Below are positions 6,326 to 7,242 of a stretch of 7,242 nucleotides of DNA, one piece after another. A model generated the notes under the pieces. That model did no database searches. It worked only from the letters and a program-made list of their open reading frames with translations, and was not told the origin of the DNA. The stretch's first letter is position 1. The number at the start of each line of letters is the position of its first letter. The translations under genes were made by a program, and so were the position numbers. The DNA lies in assembly GCA_024642185.1 (NCBI GenBank), contig JAHEBR010000103.1:1-7242 (forward strand), read 5' to 3'. Source of the stretch: Marivivens sp. (GTDB taxonomy: Bacteria > Pseudomonadota > Alphaproteobacteria > Rhodobacterales > Rhodobacteraceae).

Positions 6326-7216
6326 ATGAGAAATCTAACCCTGAAACAGCTGCGCTATTTCGAAGCCCTTGCTCAACAAGGCCATTTCGGCCGCGCGGCG
6401 GAAATCTGCGCGATTTCCCAGCCCGCCCTCTCGATGCAGATCAAAGAGCTCGAAAACTCGCTTGGAGCACCGCTCTTTGAGCGGGGCCCGCGGCAGGTCA
6501 GGTTGACCGATTTTGGCGAAAGCTTCGCCGAACGCGTGAGGGACATCCTGCGCTCGGTCGACGAACTTGGTGATCTGGCGCGGGCTTCTGTCGGGCAACT
6601 TGCGGGCCAAATGCGGATCGGTGTGATCCCGACGATCGGCCCCTATCTTTTGCCCAAGATTATCAGCGAGCTGAAAAGCGCTTATCCCAGCCTTGATCTG
6701 CACGTTCGGGAAACGGTGACCTCGCGCCTGATCGCCGAGCTGGCAGAAGGGCGCATCGATATGGCGATCCTTGCGCTTCCCGTATCGGAGCCTTCGCTCG
6801 AGGAAGTGCCGCTGTTCGACGAGGAGTTCGTCCTGATCCGCCCCGCCGCAGACGCGGACAAGCCGGTTCCGGACCGCGAGATGCTGCGCGAGATGCGCGT
6901 GCTGCTCCTTGAGGAAGGTCACTGCTTTCGTGATCAAGCCCTGTCGTTCTGCAATCTTCAGGGTCGGCAGCCACGAGAGCTTTTGGAAGGTAGCTCACTC
7001 TCGACGCTCGTGCAGCTGGTCAGCGCAGGAATCGGCGTGACCCTGATCCCTGAAATGGCCGTGCCCGTTGAAACCCGGTCAGCGGCCGTTGCGGTATCGC
7101 ACTTCGCCGGACCCGAGCCACGGCGCACCGTCGGAATGGTATGGCGGCGCACTAGTCCGCTTGCGAGCCAACTCCAAAAGCTGGCGTCGATAGTTCGCCA
7201 GATCGGCGAGGGGTAG
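6326..7216 (+). CDS. oxyR: Peroxide-sensing LysR-type regulator OxyR
   Basis: This is a 296-residue LysR-family activator that senses H2O2 through a reversible disulfide and switches on peroxide-defence genes. The N-terminal helix-turn-helix (about 4-63) contains HFGRAAEICAISQPALSMQI (20-39). The regulatory domain follows from about 95. The redox pair is C200 and C209 in GHCFRDQALSFC, matching C199 and C208 of E. coli OxyR, which sets it apart from other LysR regulators; T103 lies in the VIPTIGPYLLP stretch typical of OxyR. The start is forced: TAG at 6320-6322 is an in-frame stop just upstream, and the next ATG (residue 37) would destroy the DNA-binding domain. No Shine-Dalgarno sequence precedes this ATG, so the mRNA may be leaderless or weakly translated. 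The gene is divergent from katG, its likely main target, across a gap of 147 bases. The 26 bases after the stop show nothing recognisable. Confidence 0.96.
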   Translation: MRNLTLKQLRYFEALAQQGHFGRAAEICAISQPALSMQIKELENSLGAPLFERGPRQVRLTDFGESFAERVRDILRSVDELGDLARASVGQLAGQMRIGVIPTIGPYLLPKIISELKSAYPSLDLHVRETVTSRLIAELAEGRIDMAILALPVSEPSLEEVPLFDEEFVLIRPAADADKPVPDREMLREMRVLLLEEGHCFRDQALSFCNLQGRQPRELLEGSSLSTLVQLVSAGIGVTLIPEMAVPVETRSAAVAVSHFAGPEPRRTVGMVWRRTSPLASQLQKLASIVRQIGEG

Positions 7217-7242
7217 TCTCGAATTGCTTTGAGATATGGCTG

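Overview
The window is high-GC DNA with tightly packed genes. Its protein sequences and gene order (divergent zur-znuCB and znuA, divergent katG and oxyR) look alphaproteobacterial, most like the Rhodobacterales (Rhodobacter/Paracoccus relatives). This is an inference from familiarity with these proteins, not from a database search. Seven complete genes and one gene cut by the left edge account for almost all of the sequence. No RNA genes, insertion sequences, CRISPR arrays or integration signs are visible, and no gene-free stretch exceeds 300 bases.

Left part (1-832, minus strand): a type II 3-dehydroquinate dehydratase (aroQ) lies 2 bases upstream of an HpcH/HpaI-type aldolase whose C-terminal half lies outside the window. 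Middle (about 915-3922): a zinc-homeostasis island. zur, znuC and znuB form a minus-strand operon with overlapping stop/start codons. znuA, encoding the periplasmic zinc-binding protein, is read divergently. The 76-base gap between zur and znuA holds a 20-base near-perfect palindrome, a very likely Zur operator. It sits in the spacer of two face-to-face promoter candidates that share the same two hexamers. When zinc is plentiful, Zur should shut both sides. When zinc is scarce, ZnuA captures Zn2+ and ZnuB/ZnuC import it.

Right part (4001-7216): katG (bifunctional catalase-peroxidase, minus strand) and oxyR (peroxide-sensing LysR-type regulator, plus strand) are divergent, the classical arrangement in which oxidised OxyR activates katG. 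znuA and katG converge on a strong hairpin terminator at 3951-3980.

The gene content is well known rather than a new system. The points most worth a second look are the shared-hexamer divergent promoter around the Zur box, histidine-rich segments in ZnuC, Zur and ZnuA, the lack of a Shine-Dalgarno sequence before oxyR, and the pairing of aroQ with an aldolase.
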